From the NCBI GenBank assembly GCA_913057175.1, contig CAJXNP010000025.1, positions 1-64,000 of the forward strand: a DNA stretch of 64,000 nucleotides. Reading direction: 5' to 3'. This document shows, piece after piece, positions 16,071-25,156 of the stretch (position 1 is the first letter of the stretch; the number at the start of each line of letters is the position of its first letter). The stretch is from an uncultured Cytophagales bacterium (lineage in GTDB: Bacteria > Bacteroidota > Bacteroidia > Cytophagales > Cyclobacteriaceae). Made by a program: the position numbers and the translations under genes. The notes below the pieces were generated by a model. It made no database searches, was not told where the DNA came from, and was given only the letters and a program-made list of their open reading frames with translations.

Positions 16071-16163
16071 ACTTTTAATATTAAATAATTACCCCTTATA
16101 AATAATATGTTTTAGGCGAAGGTTTGAAGTTTTAAATTAACCTCAGTTTCGACATAAAATGAC

Positions 16164-16355
16164 AAAATTTTGACTTGAATTATGTAGTTTTTAATTAACA
16201 CACCTCTGTATCTCCTCTCAATGCTATTAAGTTAAGACAATACTATGTCCCTCTCTCGGAGAGGGTTAGGGAGAGGTCGTAAAAACCCCCTTAACTTAAT
16301 AGCATTGTATCTCCTCTCAAGAGGAGAATAATGGTATAATTCAAGTCAAAATTTT
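16164..16355. repeat. MITE-like element with 20-bp terminal inverted repeats
   Basis: AAAATTTTGACTTGAATTAT (16164-16183) and its exact reverse complement (16336-16355) bound this element. The core holds a second palindrome, CTCCTCT / AGAGGAG. A different repeat has inserted inside it (16207-16320). Without that insert the element would be about 90 bp. It lies in the 480-bp gap between the SusE/F-like gene and GH53. I see no gene there. Confidence 0.75.
16207..16320. repeat. Second inverted-repeat element nested in the first, with 15-bp direct repeats
   Basis: CAATGCTATTAAGTTAAG (16219-16236) is repeated as a perfect inverse at 16290-16307. Direct repeats TGTATCTCCTCTCAA flank it (16207-16221 and 16306-16320) and partly overlap the inverted repeats, as a target duplication would. 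The inside (CCCTCTCTCGGAGAGGG, AGGGAGAGG) is CT/GA-rich and also foldable. Confidence 0.7.
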
Positions 16356-16433
16356 AGTTTTCGATTGAGTTCACCTTAAATCACAATAAACAATAAATAA
16401 TAAGTTGGGCTGAGTCAAAAAACCTATTTTAGT

Positions 16434-16506
16434 CATCCTGATCCACCAGCTGGCGGATCAGGATCGGTGTAATCTGGCAAACGATCCTGAAACAAGTTCA
16501 GGACGA
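16434..16506. repeat. Pair of REP-like hairpins
   Basis: ATCCTGATCC (16435-16444) pairs with GGATCAGGAT (16455-16464) around a loop that is itself palindromic (CCAGCTGG). About 25 bp on, GATCCTGAA pairs with TTCAGGA. The paired form and the wording TCATCCTGA ... TCAGGACGA are typical of dispersed REP elements in Bacteroidota. They may act as a 3' stabiliser or terminator between SusE/F and GH53 transcripts. Confidence 0.6.
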
Positions 16507-16551
16507 CAGCATTTTTGTATTTTTAACCCAACCCCACTAATCCATACTCAA

Positions 16552-17964
16552 TTACTGGCTCATGACAATGGTCTGATTGATCAGATCCACTTCAATGGTA
16601 TAGGTACCGCTTGTACCGATAAAGGTAAAATTGGCGTCACCCTCCGTCGTACCCGACAGGTTTGCCTCATCAATGGTACCATCGACAAAATTATTGTAAT
16701 TCCACTGCGGAGCGCCCCAATCAGGATTTTCAAAGAAACGGAAGATCGATCCACTATTGAATTCTGTCGTTCCCTGGTAAACCTGATTGCCCATCCAGGT
16801 CATTTCGAATGCCTGAGCTAGATCCCATGCCTGATCATCCCCAATGATGTATAAAGCCGGAGGATCGGATGGTTCCATCTCAATGGTAAAGTCGACCAGG
16901 GACACAGTGATTTTATACAAACCTGTTTCACCGATAAAGGTAAAATTAGCATCGCCTTCCGTGGTTCCTGTCAGGTCACTGTCAATATCTTCCTGATCAA
17001 AATTATTGTAATTCCATTGAGTAGCTCCCCAATCCGGAATTTCAAAAAATCTCCAGATGTTTCCATTACCAAATTGACCGACTCCTTCAAAAACCCCATC
17101 TCCAAGAGGAGTTAGCTGGAATGCTTGTGAAAGATCCCAGGCCTGGTCATCACCGATGATATACAAGGTCTCCGGATAGTTTTGCTCAGTCAGGGTAATT
17201 GTTTTTGTATTCAGATCGACCGTAACAAAGTAAGTTCCATCAGGTCCGGTATATCTGAAATTTGAATCGCCATCACCATTATCTACTAATTCATCCGGAA
17301 GGTCTCCACCAGCGAAATAGGAAGCACCCCACTGCTCAGCTGCCCAATCCGGAGAAGCAAAGAACCGGAAGATCCCTTCATTGACAAAATCTGCGGTTCC
17401 CTCGTAAGTACCCGGACCTGTAGCCTCCAGTTCGGCAGCAGCGGTCAGATCCCAATTTTGGGCATCGCCAATGATGTAAATCGGTTCGAATGACGTGGCA
17501 AACGGGGTTATTCCCACATTGATAGCATTTGAATAGACAGGTTCCACACCACTTCCGACAGCCGACATGATCCTGAACTGAACATCGGATAGCTGATCGG
17601 GATTCAAACCCAAAGTCAACAAGGCTTCATTGATATCACCCTGGGTAACAGTGGCCGATAGTTGTTGTGTGGATGTTAATTCTACCGCATTGGTAAAATC
17701 AGATCCATCTGCATCTACCTGCAAGGTGTATGTAATGGATGCCGGAAAGCCAAAATCAGTTGCTGACCAATTGAATTCATCGAATTCTTCCCCCTGATCT
17801 TCAAATGTCAGGGTGTAGGTAGTAGATGGCAAATTATTTAATGCATTGGTATCCGGATCGGAATCCAATACCGCTTTATCAACGAGCTCATCCTCACATG
17901 AAAATGAGATAATCGTCAATAAAATGTATATAAATGGTTTTATTATCTTTTTCATCACGCTCAT
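16552..17964 (-). CDS. SusE/SusF-like outer-membrane glycan-binding lipoprotein
   Basis: About 470 residues. I place the start at the ATG at 17964, one base after the SusD stop; in-frame ATGs at 17988 and 17979 would overlap SusD and one at 17955 is possible. Lipobox ISFSC. After a SusE N-terminal Ig-like domain (to about residue 160) come three near-identical ~95-residue modules. Each opens with YIIGD-Q-WDL and contains WRFFE-PDWG--QWNYNNF, the SusE/SusF carbohydrate-binding repeat. Such proteins bind the glycan at the cell surface next to SusC/SusD. Three tandem copies suggest multivalent binding of a long chain. It is translationally close to SusD. Confidence 0.87.
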   Translation of the reverse strand: MSVMKKIIKPFIYILLTIISFSCEDELVDKAVLDSDPDTNALNNLPSTTYTLTFEDQGEEFDEFNWSATDFGFPASITYTLQVDADGSDFTNAVELTSTQQLSATVTQGDINEALLTLGLNPDQLSDVQFRIMSAVGSGVEPVYSNAINVGITPFATSFEPIYIIGDAQNWDLTAAAELEATGPGTYEGTADFVNEGIFRFFASPDWAAEQWGASYFAGGDLPDELVDNGDGDSNFRYTGPDGTYFVTVDLNTKTITLTEQNYPETLYIIGDDQAWDLSQAFQLTPLGDGVFEGVGQFGNGNIWRFFEIPDWGATQWNYNNFDQEDIDSDLTGTTEGDANFTFIGETGLYKITVSLVDFTIEMEPSDPPALYIIGDDQAWDLAQAFEMTWMGNQVYQGTTEFNSGSIFRFFENPDWGAPQWNYNNFVDGTIDEANLSGTTEGDANFTFIGTSGTYTIEVDLINQTIVMSQ

Positions 17965-17965
17965 T

Positions 17966-19531
17966 TTAATATCCTTCATTTTGAACAAGATTTGGGTTGG
18001 CTGTTATCTGCGATGCCGGAACTGGGAAAACGTCTCTGAATGCTTCCGTCGCTCTTCCATCCTGCACCCCACCCTTCCAGGGCCATTGATAAGTACCATT
18101 CGTAAACTGGCCAAAACGGACCAAGTCCGTTCTTCGGTGACCTTCCCAAAACAATTCTCTTGCCCGTTCATCCAAAATAAAATCCAATGTCATTTCAGAA
18201 TCGGTAATGTTACCGGAGGCATCTCCGTATGCTCTTTCCCGCAGATCATTGATATAACCCAACGCCGTGGCCCTTGATCCCCCTCCGCCTCTGACAACCG
18301 CTTCTGCGTACATCAGGTAAGCATCCGCTAACCGGAACATGGGAAAGTCGGTATCAACATGAACATTTAAATCCGAATCCGAATTGGAGCCATCCAATTT
18401 TCGATTGATGAACTTAATGACTCCATAGCCATCCGTGAAAACTCCAACATCCTCGATTTCCAGGTTTTGTCCGTCTGTCCAGAAATAGGCCCTGGCATCA
18501 TTATCCATATCGAATTTATTGACCAATGCTGATGTGACCCGTAATCCGCTCCATCCTTCGACTGCTCCAAAAATCTCATCATACGGCATGCTTCCTCCCA
18601 TCGCACCGTGGATCAGGTAAGTAGTACCACCCCACGATTCTGTTCGTGTCCCTTCAAAAACGATTGGAAAGATAATTTCCGGGCTCGTGTGATTATCAGC
18701 CACAAAATTGTGTTGATGATCATCGGGCAACGAGTAAGAGCTACTGAGTATTTTTTCCAAAGTTGCAATGGCATCGGCATAACGGTCTTGCCCGATATAG
18801 ACTTCCGCGTTTAAATACAATTTCGCCAATACCATCCATGCTGCCCCCTGGTCCGCCCTTCCATAGGACGTCATGGGAGGATTAAGACCAGACTCGATCC
18901 CTGTTAATTCGCTTTCGATATATTCGAAAAGTTGTGAGCGGTCCGCTCTTTCCGGGAAAAATGATCCGGGAAGATCCTCCTCCGTAACAAATGGTGAAGT
19001 ACCAAACAGATCGATCATATGATAATAACCCAGTGCCCTTAAAAACCGGGCTTCAGCTACGAATGTATCTACCTCCGGAAATCCGCTGTCGGTCGCTGCG
19101 CGAATGAATTCATTGCAAACAGTGATCATGTACATAATCCTGGAGTGAAGCGCTCCGATATTTACATCTGTTGCAGTCCAGACGTGGGAATGTAAATCCC
19201 TGATGTCAGGGTCGTTAAATGAAATAACCGCTTCGTCAGTTGTCAATTCCTGCACGTTCCAAAAAGCTCGTGTATAAGTCCCAAACCCTTCATCGATCCC
19301 TTCGATATCGGGGTTTCCGTCTGGTCCCTGAAGACCGCTAAGCGCGATACTTGTATACAATTTTGCCAGACCTTGCTTGTAATCATCCACCGTTTCATAA
19401 ACATTTTCTGAATTGACTACACGTGGATTGATCGGTGTAACATCCAGGTCATTGAAGCAGGATGACATCAAAGCTATGATCAGGGTTGCTATCGAAAATT
19501 TATATATCGTCTTTTTCATAACTCTTCTCAT
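17966..19531 (-). CDS. SusD/RagB-family glycan-binding lipoprotein, galactan PUL
   Basis: The 521-residue protein has lipobox LMSSC (Cys25). It has the SusD layout: N-terminal helical region with the conserved LYTSI / ADAYLMYAEAV segments, tetratricopeptide-like helices, and the C-terminal signature ELFWEGHRRTDLVRFGQF followed by FPVPASQITANPNL. SusD proteins form the lid on the SusC channel and capture oligosaccharides. The start is either MRR (19531) or MKK (19519). Its first codon follows the SusC stop directly, so the two are translated together. Confidence 0.94.
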   Translation of the reverse strand: MRRVMKKTIYKFSIATLIIALMSSCFNDLDVTPINPRVVNSENVYETVDDYKQGLAKLYTSIALSGLQGPDGNPDIEGIDEGFGTYTRAFWNVQELTTDEAVISFNDPDIRDLHSHVWTATDVNIGALHSRIMYMITVCNEFIRAATDSGFPEVDTFVAEARFLRALGYYHMIDLFGTSPFVTEEDLPGSFFPERADRSQLFEYIESELTGIESGLNPPMTSYGRADQGAAWMVLAKLYLNAEVYIGQDRYADAIATLEKILSSSYSLPDDHQHNFVADNHTSPEIIFPIVFEGTRTESWGGTTYLIHGAMGGSMPYDEIFGAVEGWSGLRVTSALVNKFDMDNDARAYFWTDGQNLEIEDVGVFTDGYGVIKFINRKLDGSNSDSDLNVHVDTDFPMFRLADAYLMYAEAVVRGGGGSRATALGYINDLRERAYGDASGNITDSEMTLDFILDERARELFWEGHRRTDLVRFGQFTNGTYQWPWKGGVQDGRATEAFRDVFPVPASQITANPNLVQNEGY

Positions 19532-22500
19532 TTAAAAATCAAGATTTAAACCTAAAAGATATGTGCGTGGGCGAGGGTAAATATTATTGTCTATACCCAA
19601 TTGATCACCCGTACCACCAACTTCAGGATCAATTCCTGAATAATCGGTAATGATAAAAGCATTCTGAACAGTTAAGCTTATCCGTGCATTCAACTTCTTG
19701 AATATCTCCTGAAAGCTGTACCCCAGGCTAATATTATCCATTTTGAAAAAAGAGGCATCCTGAACGTAGATATCTGAAAATACCTGAGGATCTTCAAAAC
19801 CAATTTCATAAGCCCTCGTTCGAATGTTGTTGAAATAGGTCGAATTGGCAAAAAGGCCATTCAAACTCTGGTTCTCACCATTATTATAAGCATAGTTGCC
19901 AAGGCTTAACCTTCCTGAGAAAGAGAAATCCAATTGCTTGTATTGCAATCTTGAATTTATACCCACCAGGTAATCCGGATAGGGATTGTGATTGTGGTAT
20001 TTATTAAATTGATTGGCATCAACTTCGCCGCCTTCTCCGGATCGGTCGACATACAATCCTTCAATCGGATTTCCATCCTCATCAAATACCTGCTGGAAAG
20101 TATAATACGATTCCGGTGATTGACCAACCGTATGAATTTTTATCAGTGATTCCAATCCTCCGCCGCCGATTGAACCTATTGGAACTCCGGGATCGGATGG
20201 ATCCGCCGTTTTATTCAATTTCGTGATCTCTCTTTTATTGTAAGTCAGATTGGCGCTGATGTACCAGTTAAAATCCGGTGTAACGACCGGTCTGGCTCCA
20301 AGGGTAATTTCATAACCCCTGATCTCCATTGATCCTACATTTGTGGTCAAAAAGTTGCCGAAGTTACTTCCATCAGGAATCGGTATCCTGTTCAGTAAAT
20401 CGGTCGTCTCCCTTTTGTAAACATCCACACTACCCGTGATCTTATCCTCAATAAATCCAAAATCAAGTCCAACATTGTAAGTGGTAGTTTCTTCCCATTT
20501 CAAATTGGCGTCATAAGGTGCAGGTCGTGCGATTAAAACATATTCTCCATCTATCAGATAGTAAGCAGAACCAACTCCATATTCATACTTGGCAATTGCG
20601 GGATAATATGGATCGTTCAGTGTAGGCGATAGACCCTGCTGACCGGTAACACCATATCCCAGTCTCAATTTCAGGTTAGAAAGAGAACCGGCATTTTCCA
20701 AAAATGACTCTTCATTGATCTTCCAGGCAAGGGCTACCGATGGAAATACACCCTTTTGATTATCACCAACAAATCGGGATGATCCATCCTGTCGAATGGT
20801 AGCGGTTAACAAGTACTTGTTATTCAATGTATACATCAAGCGGCCATAAACAGAAACCAGGAAGTTTTCATCCGGATTGTCCGTTTCAATTGCTTCGCCG
20901 TCAACTACAACCGTGCGGGTATTGAGTCTGACCTGTTCTTCCAAACCATTTCGATCGTAAGTTGTCGATCCCCTTCTCCAATGCTGCCATGAATAACCAG
21001 CCGTCAGGTCTATTTTATGTATGCCAATTTCTTTAGAATAATTAAGATAGGCTTCCAGCAGTTCGGATTTTGTATTTTCTGTATAATCCAATAATCTTCC
21101 GTGTTCCGGATCGACGTAGTCACGGTAAACAAAGGTGGAACCAGGAAGATAGTTGTCATGTCCATCCGTATCCGTTTTATCCAATCCCAGGTTTAAGTTA
21201 GCTCTCAGATCAGGAAGAAAATGAAATTTATAATCCAGTTGAATATTACCGATAAATCGATACACATCCGCCTGATTATCCCTTAGGTTTAAAGAAGAAA
21301 CAGGGTTTGTAACAAAAGTTGATGCCGTTCCTTCGGGATCCATACTTCCGTCAGGCAATGTTTCTGTCGTCCAGGTGAAGTACCCATTATACCTTTCATT
21401 TCCATTAAATACAGGCTGCGTAGGATCAAAACTTACGGCTGCACCCACTGCTCCTTCATCTCCGAAATTAGAATGTGCATAGGTTCCTTTTGCATTTAAA
21501 TTTACTTTCAAATGATCATCAAGGAACGTCGGGTTGAGATTGAGGGACAATGTGTGTCTTTTAACATCGGTATTTTTTAAAATGCCTTCCTGATCTGTAA
21601 ATCCATACGATAAACGATAAGGAATGCTAGCCACAGCGCCTTTTGCGGTGAGACTGTGATTTTGCGAAAATGCATTTCTATATATCTCATCCTGCCAATC
21701 CGTGTTTTCGTTCCCTAATCTTTCGGCATCTTCCGGTGTTATACCTGTTCCTGCCTGCTGGGATCTTTCATTGATCAGCTGACGATACTCATCACCATTC
21801 AATACATCCACGTATTTGATAGGTGTACCGATTGAAAACTGACCATTATAGCTTAGCTTCGTATCTCCCTCCATCCCTTTTTTAGTCGTGATGATGATTA
21901 CACCGTTGGATGCTCTCGCTCCGTAAATGGCAGCAGCTGATGCATCTTTCAAGACGGTAAATGATTCAATATCATTTGGATTGATTGTATTCAGTGGATT
22001 GGAAAGCCCGCTGATGTCGCCGTCATCAATTGGGAATCCGTCGATGACTATTAGCGGGTCATTGGTCGCTCCTCCAAGAGACGAACCGCCCCTGATCCTG
22101 ATCGTTGTCCCACTTCCAGGAGCGCCGCTATTACTGGTAACGGTCACACCGGCTATCCGGCCAGTCAATAAATCCTGAGGAGTAGTTGTAACGCCAGGGT
22201 TGAAATCCCGGTTCCCCAATGTCCCGACGGCTCCTGTCAGGTCTTCTTTTTGCACTTCACCATATCCAATTACTACAATTTCCTCCAATGCCGTTATATC
22301 AGGTGTCATGGAAAGATCAATCACACTTCTTTCGGAAACATTCACTTCCTCCGAGATAAATCCGATATAGCTAAATACCAATACAGAATTACCAGATGGT
22401 ACTTCAATGGAATAATTGCCATTGATATCCGAAACCGTTCCACTCGTTGTTCCCTTGATCACTACATTCACTCCAGGAAGTTCTTCTTCATTTTCCGCTG

Positions 22501-22939
22501 AGGTGATCTTTCCTGTCACCGTCATCGTCTGAAGAAAAATATCGACCTTGGCAGGTTGACCTTTTTCCTTTTGCGAAAGCCTGTCAACATTGATTGTATT
22601 GTTAATCTGCTTGAATTTCAGATCGGCTTCTTTTGACAACTCCACCAATACTTCATAAATCGAGGCATTGACAAATTGTCTGTTCAGCACAACATCGTTG
22701 CTGAGATCGCCTTTGTTAAAGGCAAATTTATAACGCGTTTTCCGTTCAATTTTTCTGAACGCATCTATGAGGTTGTCATCTTCAAAGCTTACCGTGATGC
22801 TCACTTCCTTTACGCTTCTAACTGCCTGAGCCTCACTCTCTGCAGCCAGCAGCATGGAAATGAAAAAGCACTGTAAAACGAATCCGTAGAATATTAACTT
22901 AGACACCATCAATACTTGTCGTAAAAGTTTATTTTCCAT
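19532..22939 (-). CDS. SusC-type TonB receptor with STN signalling domain
   Basis: The 1135-residue outer-membrane receptor imports oligosaccharides, powered by TonB. Domains in order: signal peptide (to ~38), STN/secretin-like domain (~48-118, SITVSFEDDNLIDAFRKI), carboxypeptidase-regulatory-like domain (~138-212), EEIVVIGYG box (219-227), plug (~230-350) and a beta-barrel ending in a terminal Phe. The STN domain is the signal that binds FecR-type anti-sigma factors, and a FecR gene lies directly upstream. This indicates substrate-triggered activation of the ECF sigma factor. The gene is first of the SusC-SusD-SusE/F-GH53-glycosidase series. Confidence 0.95.
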   Translation of the reverse strand: MENKLLRQVLMVSKLIFYGFVLQCFFISMLLAAESEAQAVRSVKEVSITVSFEDDNLIDAFRKIERKTRYKFAFNKGDLSNDVVLNRQFVNASIYEVLVELSKEADLKFKQINNTINVDRLSQKEKGQPAKVDIFLQTMTVTGKITSAENEEELPGVNVVIKGTTSGTVSDINGNYSIEVPSGNSVLVFSYIGFISEEVNVSERSVIDLSMTPDITALEEIVVIGYGEVQKEDLTGAVGTLGNRDFNPGVTTTPQDLLTGRIAGVTVTSNSGAPGSGTTIRIRGGSSLGGATNDPLIVIDGFPIDDGDISGLSNPLNTINPNDIESFTVLKDASAAAIYGARASNGVIIITTKKGMEGDTKLSYNGQFSIGTPIKYVDVLNGDEYRQLINERSQQAGTGITPEDAERLGNENTDWQDEIYRNAFSQNHSLTAKGAVASIPYRLSYGFTDQEGILKNTDVKRHTLSLNLNPTFLDDHLKVNLNAKGTYAHSNFGDEGAVGAAVSFDPTQPVFNGNERYNGYFTWTTETLPDGSMDPEGTASTFVTNPVSSLNLRDNQADVYRFIGNIQLDYKFHFLPDLRANLNLGLDKTDTDGHDNYLPGSTFVYRDYVDPEHGRLLDYTENTKSELLEAYLNYSKEIGIHKIDLTAGYSWQHWRRGSTTYDRNGLEEQVRLNTRTVVVDGEAIETDNPDENFLVSVYGRLMYTLNNKYLLTATIRQDGSSRFVGDNQKGVFPSVALAWKINEESFLENAGSLSNLKLRLGYGVTGQQGLSPTLNDPYYPAIAKYEYGVGSAYYLIDGEYVLIARPAPYDANLKWEETTTYNVGLDFGFIEDKITGSVDVYKRETTDLLNRIPIPDGSNFGNFLTTNVGSMEIRGYEITLGARPVVTPDFNWYISANLTYNKREITKLNKTADPSDPGVPIGSIGGGGLESLIKIHTVGQSPESYYTFQQVFDEDGNPIEGLYVDRSGEGGEVDANQFNKYHNHNPYPDYLVGINSRLQYKQLDFSFSGRLSLGNYAYNNGENQSLNGLFANSTYFNNIRTRAYEIGFEDPQVFSDIYVQDASFFKMDNISLGYSFQEIFKKLNARISLTVQNAFIITDYSGIDPEVGGTGDQLGIDNNIYPRPRTYLLGLNLDF

Positions 22940-23043
22940 ACTTTTAAATGTTTTAGTTTCTAATAAATCTAAAGCTCTTTACCTGGCTGGCTGGTGGTAC
23001 ATTCCCCAATGTGAAGCACCAGACTGACAGGTAAAAATGGTAC

Positions 23044-23074
23044 TTGGCAATGCTTGCCTGGCAGGCATTGCCAA
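23044..23074. terminator. Hairpin between fecR-like and susC-like genes
   Basis: TTGGCAATGC (23044-23053) pairs with GCATTGCCAA (23065-23074), with further GCC/GGC pairing inside. On the minus strand it follows the FecR stop (23108) and is trailed by a short T-run (CCATTTTTACC). It could end the sigma/FecR transcript so that susC is driven by its own promoter. Confidence 0.5.
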
Positions 23075-23107
23075 TTTATTTTGTGGTAATTGTCATTCCA
23101 TATGGTT

Positions 23108-24220
23108 TCATTTTTGGTAGGTAATCAAATACGTTTTATCATCTTTTGTAAAATCAAAGTTCATGGCAAAACCGATCGAGGTTAAGACATTTTTCAGATC
23201 CAGGTTGTTGAATTCCCCTGTATAGTTCCATTTCTCTTTGGGTTGATTGGATTGAATAATTTTCACTCCGTACCAGTTTTCCAGGTAGGTAAAAACCTGT
23301 TTCGAATCCGCATCGCTGAAATAAATAATACCATCCTTCCAGGAAGTGATTTCCTCCAAACTGAAGGGTTTTGTATTAAATAGATTTTCAGCTTCAACAT
23401 ACTCGGTTTGCTCTCCAGGCTCCAGGTAGACACTTTTGACAAGTTTCTTATCCGAGTTCATGCGGGTAACAACTACTTTGCCGGTGACAAGTGCCACATT
23501 CGTTTTCCCGTCGGAATAGGAATTGACATTGAAAGAGGTTCCAAGGGCTTGGGTTACTACGTTATTGGCAATCACCCTGAATGGCCTGTCCCGATCCTTT
23601 GCCACTTTAAAAAAAGCTTCTCCTTCCAGTTTAACAACCCTTTGATGCTCTTCAAAATCTTTCAAAAAAGAAATGGAACTACCGGAATTGAGTACAATTT
23701 CTGAACCGTCCGTCAGAAAAACAGTTGATTTCTGGCCCCATGGATTTTGCTTCGAGATCAGTTCAGCTCGAAGCGATTCATCATCAACCGCTGATAAAAT
23801 AAGGTTCCGGTTAAAAAAGATGGAAAGAGATAATAACAATAAAATTGCTGCTGCAATACCAATTTTGAGATAGTTTTTCTTTTTTCTAATAATTCGATGA
23901 CCCGAAGCCTTTTTGAGCACAACATCTGAATTCATAGGAATCACTTCACCCTTGGCAGATCTTCCGGGAGAAATGTCACTGGAAATATTATCAGAAATGG
24001 AATGCCAAAGCAGCGATTTTTCTTCCTTATCCAACCTGTAATCAATCTTCGGCAATTCTGTCACAATCCTTTTGGCCTCTTCAATGACAACCAGTTTTTC
24101 AGGATGTTTTTTCAGGTATTCCTCCCAGTGCAGATGATCTTCTTTTTGAGGATTTAAGATCCACCGTCGAAAACGACTGTTCAAAACAAAATCTTCAACC
24201 TTGTAATTCTTGTATTCCAT
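23108..24220 (-). CDS. FecR-family anti-sigma factor
   Basis: The 370-residue protein holds the ECF sigma factor inactive until an STN-bearing receptor signals. The cytoplasmic part (1-115) is followed by one transmembrane helix (~118-136), a FecR periplasmic domain (~160-255, with LTDGSEIVLNSGSSISF and LEGEAFFKVAKD) and a C-terminal domain of DUF4974 type (~295-365). It lies 146 bp downstream of the sigma gene and 168 bp upstream of the STN-bearing susC-like gene. This is the standard sigma-FecR-SusC order of Bacteroidota. Confidence 0.94.
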   Translation of the reverse strand: MEYKNYKVEDFVLNSRFRRWILNPQKEDHLHWEEYLKKHPEKLVVIEEAKRIVTELPKIDYRLDKEEKSLLWHSISDNISSDISPGRSAKGEVIPMNSDVVLKKASGHRIIRKKKNYLKIGIAAAILLLLSLSIFFNRNLILSAVDDESLRAELISKQNPWGQKSTVFLTDGSEIVLNSGSSISFLKDFEEHQRVVKLEGEAFFKVAKDRDRPFRVIANNVVTQALGTSFNVNSYSDGKTNVALVTGKVVVTRMNSDKKLVKSVYLEPGEQTEYVEAENLFNTKPFSLEEITSWKDGIIYFSDADSKQVFTYLENWYGVKIIQSNQPKEKWNYTGEFNNLDLKNVLTSIGFAMNFDFTKDDKTYLITYQK

Positions 24221-24366
24221 TCTAAAAGCTCTTCACCTTTATAAAGGATCGGGAACTAAAAAACTATCCTTTCTTAAGACAAAAAATTAATAAAATTACA
24301 ATGAGGACGTCCTTTCTGATATATTTCTACCTAAATGCCAATAAAACAAAGTGATTATTGAAATAA

Positions 24367-24993
24367 TTACATCAAACTTACGAATAACAAAAAGGAAATA
24401 ATTAAAATGTTCCTTTTCAATGAAGTCACTGCTTTCCAGGTCAGGGTGTAAACGGATTTAATATTGATGGAAAGAATTTCGGAAACTTCTTCATAACTGA
24501 GCTGTTCGAAAAAAATGAGGTTGATTACTTCCCGTTGCCGTTCAGGCAATCTCAACAGAGATCGTTTGATTTTCATTTTTCTTTCATCATTGGCTTGCTG
24601 AGCAATCAATTTTTGTTCAAAAGGAAAGACAATTTCAACAAATGAAAGATTTTCTAGCGGATGTTCGTCGTAGAGCTTTTTATCCCTTTCAATAAGATGT
24701 TTGATCTTTCTTCGAAGAGAGCGGAAGAGATAAAATTTAATATTATCGGTGACAGAAAGATATTTCCTTCGATTCCAAAGATCGATAAATAGGTCTTGTA
24801 TGCTATCTTTTATCAGGCTTCTATTGGAACGAATGTTCATTCCATAGCTGAACAATTCATCTACGTACTTTTGATAAATATATTCAAAGGCAGTTTTGTT
24901 GCCTTTCAGAAAGGAAGTCCATACTTCACTGTCGCTCCTCTCCTTCCAAAGAATAAATTGTTCTGAACCAATATGTAAATAATCCCCTTTCAT
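24367..24993 (-). CDS. ECF RNA polymerase sigma factor
   Basis: The 208-residue protein has sigma region 2 at about 35-100 (YQKYVDELFSYG ... DSIQDLFIDLWNRR) and region 4 at about 145-195 (LPERQREVINLIFFEQLSYEEVSEIL). It belongs to the FecI/Bacteroidota ECF type. The last ~14 residues (ILIISFLLFVSLM) are strongly hydrophobic. This tail might promote contact with the membrane or with FecR, but I cannot say whether it matters. It heads the galactan PUL and should direct transcription of the susC-like operon. Confidence 0.93.
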   Translation of the reverse strand: MKGDYLHIGSEQFILWKERSDSEVWTSFLKGNKTAFEYIYQKYVDELFSYGMNIRSNRSLIKDSIQDLFIDLWNRRKYLSVTDNIKFYLFRSLRRKIKHLIERDKKLYDEHPLENLSFVEIVFPFEQKLIAQQANDERKMKIKRSLLRLPERQREVINLIFFEQLSYEEVSEILSINIKSVYTLTWKAVTSLKRNILIISFLLFVSLM

Positions 24994-25026
24994 TTAAAAG
25001 CTTAAAAAATTATGTCATTCTATAAC

Positions 25027-25034
25027 CAAATATA
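25027..25034 (-). promoter_or_regulatory. Putative -7 box of the ECF sigma gene
   Basis: On the minus strand TATATTTG fits the Bacteroidota -7 consensus TAnnTTTG and lies 34 bp upstream of the sigma start codon. I do not see a clear TTG -33 box at the usual spacing, so this is tentative. Confidence 0.4.
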
Positions 25035-25156
25035 TCTAATCTTAAATAAACGTAAAAATTACGGATAATATAAATTTAGTAATTCATACGACTTTAAGTA
25101 ATAAAAATTAGAAGAAATAAAATTTGAAGGCCTGATTTCAAAAAAATATTGATTAC

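Noticed and set aside
16555-17485. DNA-level repetition that might be read as a CRISPR-like or tandem array
   Set aside because: Repeat units are ~285 bp, lie in frame, and encode the three SusE/F-type modules.
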